A stretch of DNA of 64,000 nt from Heterohyrax brucei (taxonomy: Eukaryota; Chordata; Mammalia; Hyracoidea; Procaviidae). The stretch spans positions 86,884,001 to 86,948,000 of the forward strand of contig CM053148.1 in the NCBI GenBank assembly GCA_028571685.1, given 5' to 3'. The notes below the pieces were generated by a model. That model saw only the letters and a list, made by a program, of their open reading frames with translations, did no database searches and was not told where the DNA came from. Positions 21,590 through 32,927 of this stretch are shown here, piece by piece. Every line of letters begins with the position of its first letter. The first letter of the stretch is position 1. The translations under genes and the position numbers were made by a program.

Positions 21590-22145
21590 AGGAGCATTCT
21601 AAAAATCCAGGGCACTTGGTTTGGCTAAGGGCTCTGGCTACAATGTAGCCCTAATTCCCTTTTGTCAGTTTGACTGCTTCTTGGAAGTTAATTCTGCTTC
21701 CTAAAGTCTGCTAACTAGATCAAGGGTTGCTAACGCAGTTTGCTTGCACAGGCGTCCCAGGAAGCACGGGGACTTTTAATGGTTCAGCCAATTCTCAGAA
21801 AACACTCTTAGAGCCCCTGGAGAAATGTTTTGTAACACTGTACTTTTCTGTAACAATGTGTAGAAATTTAGAGCACCTATTTATACAATTGTTATTTTTA
21901 ATCTATGGATTTTCCACTAACTGTCCACCCATCAACCTCACCTGCATATCCCCTTAAGCTTTGCAAGGAAACTTTAATGCCAACCAATCAACAGCATTTT
22001 AGCTGTACTGCTCTGCTTCCAAATTTTGCCTTTTTGAGTGCTTTTTGGAATGAGCTCTGTGAAGCACTCAGGGACTTTTCACTGTTTCCCTGTCTGGACT
22101 ATCACTAGCCTTCAATAAAACTCCCTTAAAAAAACAAACAACAAA
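21590..22145 (+). repeat. Candidate retrocopy or LTR of unknown origin, with poly(A)
   Basis: The stretch ends 'aataaaactccctt' followed by an A-rich run (22127-22151). The poly(A) signal stands about a dozen bases before the A-tract, which is how a reverse-transcribed polyadenylated RNA ends. I do not recognise the body. Short frames at 21727-21957 and 21905-22108 have no known domain. An ERV LTR-type transcript is an alternative. The 5' boundary is a guess. Confidence 0.35.
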
Positions 22146-22151
22146 AAAAAG

Positions 22152-22499
22152 ACTTTAACTGAGTCTGAGTTTCACCTTTGGACAAGGTACAGCTCAAAAG
22201 TGAAATTGTTAGTTTCTGACGTATATCAAATTGGGTTCTAGAATGATTGCAGGACATTGTAGTCTCCCCACTAATTTTAGCAGTATCTTTCTCCTAACAC
22301 CAAAGTCCCCCACCCCAAAAGTTATTGGTTAGTGATATTTGTTAATGAACCATATAAGATTTTCTTGTCCATTATTTTAATTTTCCTTTAGGATAACAAA
22401 TCAAAACGTTTTTGGCTGTGCATGCTCTGGTAAACTGTAAAACGGCTTAATCCATTTCAGAGTAATTGGTTTAGTTTTCTTTCCGTTATCGACCTTAAA
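22152..22499. other. Unique sequence, nothing recognised
   Basis: No repeat or coding pattern seen. Confidence 0.35.
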
Positions 22500-22504
22500 C
22501 CAAC

Positions 22505-22665
22505 AAAAACAAAAGACAATCCTATGGCCATCAAGTTGATTCTGAGTCCTAACGACATTACAGGGACCAAGTAGAACAGCTGCATTGGGTTTCCAAAGAG
22601 AGACTGGTGGTTTGTACTGCCCACTTTCTGGTTAGCAGGTCAGCTCTTAGCCACCTTCACTTATG
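22505..22665 (-). repeat. AfroSINE, antisense
   Basis: 'ggccatcaagttgattctga', 'gggtttccaaagagagactg' and 'tctggttagcaggtcagctc' identify it. The distal 5' end is truncated. Confidence 0.85.
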
Positions 22666-23050
22666 GCTAAGACAGAATGGCAATGTTCAGAATTTCTGAA
22701 ACTTTGTAAATATTTAAAGATCCATTTTCAAAATAGATTAGAGACTTAATGTCAAATCGGTGCAATTTCTCCAGAACCACCTTCATGGTAAATATTTGAC
22801 AACATTTTGCTCCATTTATCATTTTGTTTTGATATTTAAATATACTATGCATGTGAAATATCTGATTTGATAATGTGTAAAAGGGTGATGTGGTTTTACT
22901 TTCATTTTTAGAATGACTATTTTTTTGTGAAATAATGTATAGAATAGTCACACAATTTCTTATTATTTTAGTTTCTGTCTACTATCTTGTTATTTATTCA
23001 TTCTATTATTATTCTTTATTAGTTGCCCTAGAGATTATGAGTCTAAACAC
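22666..23050. other. Unique AT-rich sequence, nothing recognised
   Basis: The 94-codon minus frame at 22667-22951 is K/N/I/S-rich, as expected from AT-rich DNA, and has no domain. Confidence 0.4.
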
Positions 23051-23213
23051 AGAAAACCAAACCCATTGCCACTGACTTGACTGTGTCTCCAAGTGATTTA
23101 TTATAAGACAGAGTAGGACTACCTAGTGGAGTCTCCAGGGAGCCATCGGTGGATTTGAACTGTCAACCCTTTGGTTAGCAGCCTGAACTCTTATCTACTA
23201 CTAGGTAGCTTTG
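23051..23213 (-). repeat. AfroSINE, antisense
   Basis: 'aaccaaacccattgccactg', 'tggatttgaactgtcaaccc' and 'ttggttagcagcctgaactc' are well preserved. Confidence 0.9.
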
Positions 23214-24159
23214 TGGTTTGGCAGATGTCTTGACCGGAGGATCTGTATCTTTAGTGGCCCACTGTGTTTCTGCCAAATCCTCTGTTGCTTTGTATCCTGG
23301 AAGTAGCCATCCTTCATAGCTGATAAAGGCTGGTACCTGAGATTGAAAATTCTTACTGATGATTTCTGCTAAGACATAGCGATTGTTTTTCCTAAATTGT
23401 TCTTCATAGATATGACGGGTATTACATCTTTCGTTTTCACCTCCACACCAGTTTCCTAAGAGGACCTTCAGTTGTCAATGCATTTCTCAATCAAACAACC
23501 CACAAAGTAGAAACACAACATAGTCAGTGTACTGGGCTTTCTACCTTGAAATCCTATATTAATTGATCAGGAGGTAAATTCACTTTACTAAAGTTTTTAC
23601 ATTTCATCCCATGTATTTTCTTGTACAAAAGAAATTCTAATTTCTAATTCTAATTTATAAATTCTAATTCTAATTAAACTGATAAAATTGTATTTCATAT
23701 ATTAAGCTTCATTTAAGGATGCAACTCAAACTTTTTTGGTGTGCATTTACCACTAAATCCTACTTCCAAACACTTCAGTTCACATGGACTGACTTTGGAT
23801 ATGTAACGCTTCTCTATCTGGTGAATTGATTTTCTCAGAACTTCTTAAAATTGTGTTACATTTTTGGACGACAAGCCCTTTCTCGTTAATACCAACAAAT
23901 ATACAACATATGGATATGAGGCTGGAAAGGATCAATAAAGACACAGTGGGGAAAAGGTTTTGCCAGAAAAGCTTTGATGGATGTTTTTCAAAGAAGTACT
24001 TCTCTCTTGGCTGGTAATTCTCCATTTTTGAAAGGAAGAGAGAGTTTTTCCCCAAGGCAGCACTATTTTTGAAACCAACCATAAACTTGTTAGTAATCAG
24101 GATGTTAGTCTCGAATTTTATTATAAACCTCTTGGAAAGAGAAATATGTGGCTACCTGT
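23214..24159. other. Unique sequence with a small TTCTAA array
   Basis: A degenerate (ttctaa)n array occupies about 23631-23677. Nothing else was recognised; the opposing frames at 23780-24082 have no known domain. Confidence 0.4.
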
Positions 24160-24169
24160 GACTAGGTAG

Positions 24170-24201
24170 CCAGCCAAGCCAAGCCAAGTGCCATCGAGTC
24201 G
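24170..24201 (-). repeat. 32-bp insertion consisting only of an AfroSINE/RTE tail
   Basis: The insert reads as antisense SINE tail: three units of 'ccaag' type repeat, then 'tgccatcgagtcg'. It is bounded by direct repeats 'gactaggtag' at 24160-24169 and 24202-24211. It contains no body or head. Confidence 0.75.
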
Positions 24202-24472
24202 GACTAGGTAGAGCAAGATAAATTTAGCGGTAAGACTAAATCAGGAAAAATAAAACAGAGTATGAAAGATGGTTTGCTTTCTTTATCTCCCAAGTACAGA
24301 TTTAATTAATGAGGAAATAAGAACACAGATTAGACAGAGACCTGTGACCATTTTGTAAAATACATTAAAGAAATAGCAATGATATTTTTGAATGTTTAGA
24401 ATGTGAAGAATGTGACAAAGGATTGACTACAGGATCCTAGTTTGATGACTTGAGAATTTAAAATTGAGTCAC

Positions 24473-24560
24473 CTCCTTGAAAACTCTAAGTGGCAGTTCT
24501 ACTCTGACCTCTGGGATAGCTATGAGTCAGATCTGACTCGGTGGCAGTGGGTTTTTGGGT
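24473..24560 (+). repeat. AfroSINE, 5'-truncated
   Basis: It begins inside the body ('ctccttgaaaactctaagtg') and runs to an intact 3' end 'gactcggtggcagtgggttt'. The A and B boxes are absent. Confidence 0.85.
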
Positions 24561-25350
24561 TTTCTAGCATGGTCGTGGTGCTAAGGTTTGTTCCATGACG
24601 ACAAATCCATAACCTTCTCACTGGTAGATAAAATGATTGAAGAGATAAGTGATGGGAAAAAACAAAAATGGAAACAGTACAGAAGAGAAACAACCCTCTG
24701 AATTATAGTTCTGGGTTTGCATGAATCAGATATAAGCAGTAGTCACTTAAGGAAAGACTAGTTCTTTGCCATTTCACAAGGAGACAGGACAGTCCGATTA
24801 CCTAGGTTGACTACTATAGCTAGGCATTAGCAACCCAAGGGGAAAAAATGGTCATCAGTGTTAAGAAATACAGGAAAGCACATTTCTTCTAATACAGGCA
24901 GAAATAAAATTCCTTATTGGATGAGTAAGAAAGGCACAGTATATTCTAAAATGATTATGACCCCTTAAAGTAATGTTTAGCCAGAATGCCACCTGCATTG
25001 CCTTCTTCCAGATGATCTGGGACCACACTACAGTCCACCCACCACTTGCCAGCCCGCTGCCAGGGCGTTTACTACGAAGCCTGTGCACAGGCTGTAAAAA
25101 GTGGGGAAGGTGCTGCAGTTTCTAAGTTTTGGAAGGTGGAAGGTCAACAGAGAACTGCCCATTCACTGTGAAAGTAGTGAGGGTGCTACTACCCTGAATT
25201 CATCTTGGAATGAGTTTGAAATTCCTTTACAGAATTCAAGTTGTTTACTTCTCTCCGTTTGTCCATTTGTATGGGCAGCTGTAACTTGTAATTCAAATGA
25301 TCAAAGTATATGACCCATGACTGTCTATTGCTTTCATCTATCCATCTTTC
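24561..25350. other. Unique sequence, nothing recognised
   Basis: No repeat recognised. The 75-codon minus frame at 24861-25088 is unrecognised. Confidence 0.4.
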
Positions 25351-25408
25351 TGTGGTGGCTTGTGCCTCTAGATTATAACTGCACAGTATAGAGGCACAAG
25401 CCACCACA
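25351..25408. repeat. Perfect 20-bp inverted repeat (hairpin), 18-nt loop
   Basis: Arm 25351-25370 (tgtggtggct...gcctcta) is exactly reverse-complementary to 25389-25408. The loop is 25371-25388. Pairing stops abruptly at both outer ends. It does not belong to any repeat seen here. Confidence 0.95.
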
Positions 25409-26052
25409 ATCGGTATTCATGAACCACTTAAAAGAGAAATTGGGGGATACTAATGCAAAGACGTCTCCAACTGAACATTTAGTGGCATGATCAACAGTGA
25501 AGTTCTAGGCTAACAGGCTGAATGTCCAAGGGAAATTAATATCACTGTGATGGTATTCGCATTGTCTGTAGAATATACAGAAAGGCAAATTTTGAGAATT
25601 CTCCTAAAGGAAAGTTGGTTATATTATTGGCTTAAGCTTTTATAGTTATATTTGCTTAGGATCCTTATTCTCATTGGGTTATTTAAAGTAGACATTATGG
25701 TGTTATAAAAACTTGGAATGTCTTGCACAGTTGCAGTGACTTTAAAGGAAATCAGTACACACAGTCCTGAATTTTACCCAGTAGAAAATAGCCTTTTAAT
25801 ACTTAATTGTACACAGAGCACACATCAGGCAGCGGGAAAACATGCATGAACACTTCAGCTAATTTTTGTTAACAGGGCAAAAAAAAAAAAAAGTTCACTG
25901 TGGGTTTTCCGTCTGTGTGAAGGATAAAAAGCCACCGCCAGGCTTCTCTATGTGATCGTTATTCTGTTAATAAATGCCACAATTTTCAACTCAAAACCCC
26001 CTTTCCACAGTCTGCTTTTTTACAGTTTCAACATAATAAGTTACCTGATAAC
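25409..26052. other. Unique sequence with a poly(A) run
   Basis: A 14-16 nt A-run lies near 25879-25892. Nothing else was recognised. Confidence 0.4.
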
Positions 26053-26224
26053 CCCAAACAAAATCAAATCCATTACCGTTGAGTCAGTTCTGACTCACAG
26101 CGACCCCATTAGACCGAGTAGAACTGACCCATAGAGTTTCCATGGAGCACCTGGTAGATCTGATGTGCTGACCTTTTGGTTAGTGAAAGTAGAGCTTAAG
26201 CACTACACCAACAGGGTTTCCAAT
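26053..26224 (-). repeat. AfroSINE, antisense
   Basis: 'ttgagtcagttctgactcac' and 'ccttttggttagtgaaagta' are clear. The flanks acctgata (26043-26050) and acttgata (26226-26233) may be a decayed TSD. Confidence 0.88.
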
Positions 26225-26544
26225 GACTTGATACAATGCTCACCATAAATCCCCTATCTGTCTGTGATATTCAGTAGATAAAGCAGCCCGCAAATATTCA
26301 AGGTGGTTGGTTTGTTCCTGACTGCGTTGTTTCTGTGGGATTCAGAAGAGCTGGAGGGTGTCATAAAAAAGAATTAGTAGCATTTGTTTTAGAGGCATAT
26401 TGGTGATAAATTGATAAAAATACTGCTGCAACAAGATGTTGTTCTGACTCTGAAATATTGCACGATACTTCTATTGCAACCTTAATTCATAGATGATGTC
26501 CTCCTTTTTCTTGCTGTATTTTCTACATATAACAACACTTAGTC

Positions 26545-28128
26545 ACAAACAACTCAAACCCACTATTTTCTTATTTTACTCTAAGTCAGTTTCTCATACC
26601 AGAGCTTATATACCCATTGTTATATGATCCCAGTTGCTCTCCCTATAATGTAGCAACACCCTCTTCCTCACAATCATTCATTTCCTGTCTTCGTTCCCCC
26701 AATGACTGTCCCTTTCTGCCCTCTCATCTTCCTTCTGGGCAGGAGCTTCACATTTAATCTCATGTATCTACTTCAGCCAAGATGTACACTCTTCACCAGT
26801 ATCATTTGGTGTCCAATAGTCCAGTCTAATCTTTGTCTGAAGAATTGGCTTCAGAAATGGTTTTAGTTCTAGGCTAACAGAGAGTCCAGGGGCCTCCCTC
26901 CAGACTCAGGCAGACCAGCAAGTCTGGTGTTTTTACACAGATTTGAGTTCTGGCCCTCTGTTCCCCTTTCCTCCCACTCTATGGAGGACTTTCTGTTGCA
27001 TTCCCCACAGGGCAGTCTTTGGTGGTAACTAGCAATCATCCGTTTCTTCTGGTCTCAGGTTGATGGAATCTCTGGTTTGTGTGGACCTTTCTGTCTCTTG
27101 GGCTCATATTTTCCTTAAGTCCTTGGTGTTCCTCAGTCTTCTTTTTTCCAGGTAGATTGGTACCAACTGATGCACCTTAGATAGCTACTTGCTAGATTTT
27201 TAAGACCCCAAGACTCCACTCACCCACGTGAGAAGAATATTTCTTAAATAAATTTTGTTATGCGAACTGACCTACAAGTCCCTTGAAACTGTGGTCCTTA
27301 GTCCCTGTTGCTCTATATCTTGAAGACCGGTTGAGTTCAGGAAACTTCTTAGTTTTTGGTTTAATCCAGTTATGCCAACTTCTTCTTTATAATATGTTGT
27401 CCTTTTCTTCTCAAAAAGTAATTCTTGTGTTCTGTCTAGCTGGTAGATGCCCCTTTCCCTCCCTCTATACTCTCATAACCATCAAGGAATGGTTTCTTCT
27501 GTGCTTAAAATTTCTTTGAGTTCTTATATAATAGTGGTCTCACACAACATTTTTCCTTGTGTGACTAGTTTGACTCAGCATAATGCCTTCCAGATTCCTC
27601 CATGTTATGAGATGTTTCACTGAGTCACTGCTGTTCTTCATCTCTGAATAGTATTCCATTGTGTGAATATACTGTAGTTTGTTTATCCATTCATCCACTG
27701 ATGGGCACTTAGGTTGATTCCATCTTTTTGCTGCTGTGAACAGTGCTGCAATGAACGTGGGTCTGCGTGTATCTATTTGTGTGAGAGCTCTTATTTCTCT
27801 AGGGTACATTCCAAGGAGCATGATTGCTGGATTGTGTTGCCATTTTTTTATGGGAGTACCAGATTGATTTTAAAATGATTATACCATTTGTGTTCCCACC
27901 AGCAGTATTCAAGGGTTCCAGCCTCTTCACAACCTCTCTAATATTTATTAGTACTAGTACTAGATTTATTAGTACTAGTACAATATTGATTAGTACTAGA
28001 CTTGTGGTGGTGAGATGATATCTCACTGTAGTTTTGATCTGCATTTATCTAATGGCTAATGATGATGAGCACTTTGTCACGTACTTGTTAGCCTCCTGAC
28101 TGTCTTCTTTGTGAAGTACATGTTTTGC
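26545..28128 (-). mobile_element. L1 3' part (ORF2 C-terminus and 3' UTR), antisense
   Basis: The minus frames 27540-27821 and 27799-28044 are the C-terminal end of L1 ORF2p, with landmarks AALFTAAKRWNQPKCPS and MEYYSEMKN. The 3' UTR fills 26545-27500 and is collinear with 8261-9056. ORF2 is broken by frameshifts, so the copy is dead. Near 27947-28009 three 21-bp units encode a repeated LVLIN heptapeptide. The 5' side stops at about 28128, against a MIR. See 28312-32951 for the other L1 piece. Confidence 0.9.
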
Positions 28129-28129
28129 C

Positions 28130-28310
28130 ACTTAGTATCTGTGTTATCTGGGCCAAGTTCTCTTACATTTCTGTACCTCAGTTTCCTCAACTATAAAATG
28201 TATATAATCAATCACTTATGTATAGTGGTGTTGTGAGGATTATTTAAGTTGATATTTAGTTAATACGTGAAAATATTTGGAAGAGTGCCTGACACACGGG
28301 AAGCATTGTA
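28130..28310 (+). repeat. MIR element between two L1 pieces
   Basis: 'gtacctcagtttcctcaact', 'ataaaatgtatataatcaat', 'gtggtgttgtgaggattatt' and 'agagtgcctgacacacggga' follow the MIR consensus order from core to tail. MIR predates the flanking L1, so it cannot be a later insertion into it. Confidence 0.82.
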
Positions 28311-28487
28311 GCACTGCCTATATCTATCCGTTGGCTTTGTATAAATGGTCCTTGTACTGAGGAATTTCCCGTCTATGCCTGTTTTGCTGAGAGTTTTTAG
28401 CATGAATGGCTTTTGGACTTTATCAGATACCTTCTGTATCAATAGACAAAATTAGGTGATTCTTGTCTTTTGTGTTATTTATGTGGT

Positions 28488-28617
28488 TGATCACATTAAT
28501 TATTTTTCTGATGTTGAACCAGCCTTGTATCCCTGGTATGAATCCAACTTGGTGATCACATTAATTATTTTTCTGATGTTGAACCAGCCTTGTATCCCTG
28601 GTATGAATCCAACTTGG
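28488..28617. repeat. 65-bp tandem duplication in the L1 RT region
   Basis: Two adjacent units, 28488-28552 and 28553-28617, are identical by eye. Because 65 is not a multiple of three, it shifts the ORF2 frame. Confidence 0.95.
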
Positions 28618-28742
28618 CTGTGATGAATTATTTTTTTTTATATTTTGTTGTAGTCTACTGATTAGTGTTTTGTTGATGATTTTTGCATCTAGATTTGTGA
28701 GTTATATTGATCTATAGTCCTCGTTTTTTGTTGAGTCTTTCT

Positions 28743-29565
28743 CTAGATTGCTATCAGGGTTATGCTGGCTTCATAGAATGAATCTGGGCATGTTCCACCC
28801 CATTCTATGATGTGAAATAGTCTCAGCAGTATTGGAGTTAACTCTTTTCTAAAAGCTTGGTAGAATTTTGCAATGAGGCCATTTAGGCCAGGGATTGTTT
28901 TTGGTTGGCAGTTTTTGGATGACTTTTTCAATCTCTTCCTTTGTGATGGGTTTATTAACTTGTTCTGCTCCAACTTGTGATAGTTTTGGTAGCTGATATG
29001 AATCGAGGAATTTGTCGATTTTCTCTAGGTTTTCCAATTTGTTAGAGTACAGTTTTTCATAGTATTCTGTTATGGTATTTTAGATTTCTGTTGGATCTGT
29101 CGTGACAACTCCCCACTCATTTCTTATTTGGGTTATTTGTTTCCTTTCCTATTTTTCTTTAGTAAGTTTGGTAAGTTTTCTGTAGTAAATTTTCTTTAGT
29201 AAGTTTAGCCAATTTTGTTGATCTTTTCAAAAAACTTGCTTTGGGTCATTTCAATTTTTTTCAATTGTTCTTCTATTCTCTAATTCGTTTAGTTCTGCTC
29301 TAGTCTTTATGATCTGTTTTCTTCTGGTGCCTGAGGGGTTCCTCTGTTGCTCTCTCTCTACTTGCTCAATCTGTAGGGTTAGTTCTTTGGTTTGGGTTCT
29401 TTCTTCCTTCTGGATGTGTACATTTATAGAGATAAACTGACCCCCGAGCACTGCTTTGGGTGTATCCCATAGATTGTGGTAGGAAGTGTTTTTGTTCTCA
29501 TTGGAACCCATACATTTCTTCATTTCATCCTTGATTTCTTCTATGACCCATGGCTTTTTGAGCAA
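28743..29565 (-). pseudogene. L1 ORF2 linker and RT N-terminal remnant
   Basis: Overlapping minus frames show 'KPITKEEIEKVIQKLPTKN' near 28930 and 'LNGLIAKFYQAF' with 'LLRLFHIIEWGGTCPDSFYEA' split across frames near 28800. This is the usual L1 order before the RT palm. Frame changes at about 28850 and 29250 break it. Confidence 0.85.
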
Positions 29566-29596
29566 GAAGTTGTTCAGTTTCAGTGAGTTCCAATTT

Positions 29597-30111
29597 CTAT
29601 CTATGTTTTTCTCTGCTATTGATTTTGACTTTTATGGCTTTATGGTCTGAGAAGATGGTTTGCAGTAGTTCAGTGGTATGGATTTTGTTGAGATTTGCTT
29701 CATGTGCTAACACATGCCATATTCTGGAAAATGTTCCATGTGCACTGGAGAAGAACATGTAGTTGTCTGCTGATGGATAGAAAGTTCTGTATATGTCGAT
29801 GAGGTCGAATTGGCTAATTGTGGCAATAAGATCTTGGGTGTCTTTATTAAGCTGTTTTCTAGAAGATCTGTCCAGTATTGAGAGTGGAGTGTTGAAGTCT
29901 CCCACTGTTACTGTGGAGTGATCTGTCTCATTTTGAGTGTAGTCAGTGTTTCTTCAATGTATTTAGATGCTCTAGTTTGGGGTGCGTCAGTGTTTAGTAT
30001 TGTTAAGTCCTGCTTATGTATTGAAACTTTCAGCAATAAATAGTGTCCCTCCTTGTCCATGATGATGAATTTTACATTAAAATCTATTTTATCTGAGATT
30101 AGTATTGCCAC
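29597..30111 (-). pseudogene. L1 ORF2 endonuclease remnant
   Basis: The GDFNTPLS motif at the start of frame 29597-29905 and SDHKAI near its end are the APE-type endonuclease signature (nickase for target-primed reverse transcription). The preceding frame 29908-30111 has AILISDKIDF and DKEGHY. A stop separates the two frames. The first domain part (to about 30350) is further broken. Confidence 0.88.
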
Positions 30112-30753
30112 ACCTACTCTTCTTTATTGTTAGCTTGGTATATATTCTTCCATCTTTTGATTTTCAGTTTGTGCCTATCTTTAAGATGAGTTTCTTGAAA
30201 GTACCTTATAGACAGGTCATTTCTTTTGATCCAAGGTGTCACTCATTGGCTCTTTACTGGAGCATTCAGTCCATTTACATTCAATGTAATTATTGATAGG
30301 TATGTGTTTAGTGCTGTCATTGTGATGTGTTTATTTTTGTGTTAATGTTTTCTCTGCTGTTCTTACTGTTCTATTCTGGGATATTCTTCATTATGAGTTG
30401 ATTTTTCACCCTTTTTAGTGTTGATTTTGTTGTTGTTGAGACTCCTGTGTTAAGTTTCTTGATTTGATATGTTGCATTTTTACTGCGCTTTGCATCTACC
30501 TCTGTGTTCCCCTTTAATAATCTATGTTTAAACCCAATTTTAACTACTATAAGTCTTGTTAACTTCCTCTCCATTGGGAAGGACTATAACAACTGTAGTA
30601 TATCCTTCTTTTTAATATGGTGATATCAAAGTTTTCATGATATGATCACTGGGTCACTTGTTTTAGTATTATAGCTTTGATTGAGTTCGGAGTCTTCCTT
30701 AAGTGAGTAGATTTCTGGATGATGTGTCCTTTACTTCCTCCTAAAATACAGAG

Positions 30754-31850
30754 TTAATGGTTTTGTTCTTCCAAGCCAAGAGCTTCTTTTAGCATTTCTT
30801 GTAGTTTTGGTTCAGTTTTTACAAAGTCTCTGAGTTTCTGTTTATCTGTGAATATCTTAATTTCATTTTCATATTTGAAAGATAGTTTCACAGGATACAT
30901 AATTCTTGGTTGGAAGTTCTTCTCCTTCAAGGCTTTAAATGTGTCATCCCATTGCCTCTGTGCCAGCATCATTTCTACTGAGAAGTCAGATGAAAGCCAA
31001 AGGGTTTCCCTCTGAGGATTAGCTTTGCTTTGAGCCTCACTGCCTTTAAGAGCTTTTGCTTATGTTTCAATTTGTTAAGCTTGATTATAATATGTCTTGG
31101 AGTCTTCCTTGGGATCTACATTGAGTGGAATTTGATATGCATCTTGGATATCTTATTCTCTTCTTTCAAAATTTTAGGGAAGTTTTCTGTCAGCAGCTCA
31201 GCCATGGTACTCTGTGTTTTCAGATGTTCTTCCCTGTTCAGGAACTCCAATTAACTGTAGATTGTTTCTCTTAATAGAGTCCTATATGCCTCTTAATGGT
31301 TCTTCATTTTTCTTGTTTCTTTTTTCTGATTTCTCCTAATAGATTCTGGAGTCAGTAGCTCTGTCTTCCAAGTCAGAAAGTCTCTTTTCCATTTGTTCAG
31401 TTCTGTTTCCTTGGCTTTGAACTGAATTTTCTGTCTCTTTGATTTTGTTATTTATCTTTTGGATTTCAGAGTACTGGCGTTCCATCAGGTTGAAAAGCTT
31501 GCTTAATTTCTCATTTTGCTCTGCTGCATTTTGTATAATGTCCAGGAGGGTGCTCTATATCATCCTTTTGTTTTCACCTCTCGGTAGTTTCAAAAAGGCT
31601 TCTTTGTCTGGTAAGTTCTTTAGTTCTTTCTTTTGGGGGTCTTCTGGAGTCCTAGGTGAATTTTTCTTTACATTTCTGTCCAAATTTTGTTGCTTTTGGG
31701 GCATTTGGAGGTTGTTTTGTTTCTCTGGTGTTACCTCAATAGGATCTAAAGCTCAGTCTGAAAAGGAAGGTGATCACCAGTCATCTCTACATCCTGCAGT
31801 GAATGAGCCCAGTGGATTCTCTGGGTTAACAGGCTCTACCTCCTCATTGG
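30754..31850 (-). pseudogene. L1 ORF1 remnant
   Basis: Frame 30754-30972 (AQRQWDDTFKALKEKNFQP and onward) is the conserved C-terminal domain of ORF1p, the RNA-binding chaperone. Upstream, 30990-31850 holds the degraded RRM and coiled-coil part; the region is open on the plus strand (147 codons at 31439-31882), but that is an antisense shadow. Frameshifts abolish a full ORF1. Confidence 0.8.
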
Positions 31851-32250
31851 CAAAGGCATGGCTCTACTTATGGAGTCACTAGGGGGCCACCAGCTGACCT
31901 TATGATGTGAGTCAGTAAAGGCTGGTTGAGATGCTGTCAGGATACACCACAGTTATTTCTCTAGGCAGTCTTATGTTGAAAGGTAAAAGATATTTGACAG
32001 CTGCCAAAATCAGTCAGGCTTTCAGGCATTCAAGTCCCTCTTGCCAGCTGGCAAAGTAAGCACCTCTATATCCAACCTCAGATGCTATAAACTAGTTCAA
32101 AATACAAAAAGGCTATTGTCCTGCTGTCATCTGCTTTCAGGCCCCACCTGTAATGCCACACTGTGCAAAACACTGCTTTTCTGCCAGAAAAGTGCTCCCT
32201 GGGCAGGCACTGCCTCCTAGCCTGAGGACTAGGTCCTACTGAGGCCTCCA

Positions 32251-32694
32251 TTTGGGTAACTATGCCTCCCAGTCAAACAAGGTGGAGTCCCACACAAGCT
32301 CTCCTGCCCACTGTGGAAGAGGCCATTCAAGGGGAGAGGAAAGAGAGGCTTGAGGGGCCTATGTGCAAAGTCCAGAACCAGGCTCTCAAAATGTGGTCAT
32401 GTCATCTGCTGATCCCATCAGCTGTGTGTCTGAGCTTTGCTGCCAGTTAATCCTAAGCCCCACTTGCCGGTGTTTGGGTAACTCTGTCTCCCAGTCAAAC
32501 AAGATGGTGTCCTGAGCAAGTTCTCCCACCTGCTGTGGAATAGCTGACTCAGTGGCAGATGTTTGGACAGAGAGAGGTCAAAGGTGCCAAGGCGTACAGA
32601 GTCCAAAGCTGGGCTCTCAAAATGTGGCCATTCCACCTGCCAATCTTATCAGCAGTGCATCTGAGCTTTGCTGCCAGTTAAGCCTCAGCCGTGC
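32251..32694 (-). repeat. Two ~222-bp tandem monomers in the L1 5' UTR
   Basis: 'tttgggtaac' plus 'tcccagtcaaacaag' recurs at 32251 and 32473. The units stay parallel through 'gctctcaaaatgtgg' and 'tgagctttgctgccagtta'. Tandem promoter monomers are known in rodent L1 5' UTRs. Confidence 0.85.
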
Positions 32695-32927
32695 CTGCCT
32701 ATTAAGACAGAGAAAAATGAGTTAAAATGGCTGGTTACCTTCAGTATGCAAGAGCTGGCACTCAACCAGGGCAGGGACCAGAGAAAGAAGCTTTCCATTG
32801 AGTGGTATGTAGTCCAAATTGACAGCCCTATGTTGTGTCCCAGGGCTCACTATGTGTCCAGAAAGCTCCGTCTAATTATCAGTTCAGGCCTTAGTTTCCA
32901 GAGGGAATTACAGATACGTGTGTTTAG

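Noticed and set aside
24170..24201. Short CCAAG repeats as a CRISPR-like or satellite array
   Set aside because: There are only a few pentamer units without spacers, and the same units end AfroSINE tails.
25351..25408. Hairpin as a pre-miRNA
   Set aside because: The 20-bp stem stops abruptly with no lower stem or flanking pairing; a ~30-bp imperfect stem would be expected.
31439..31882. 147-codon plus-strand open frame
   Set aside because: It lies antisense to the L1 ORF1/5' UTR and has no similarity to a known protein.
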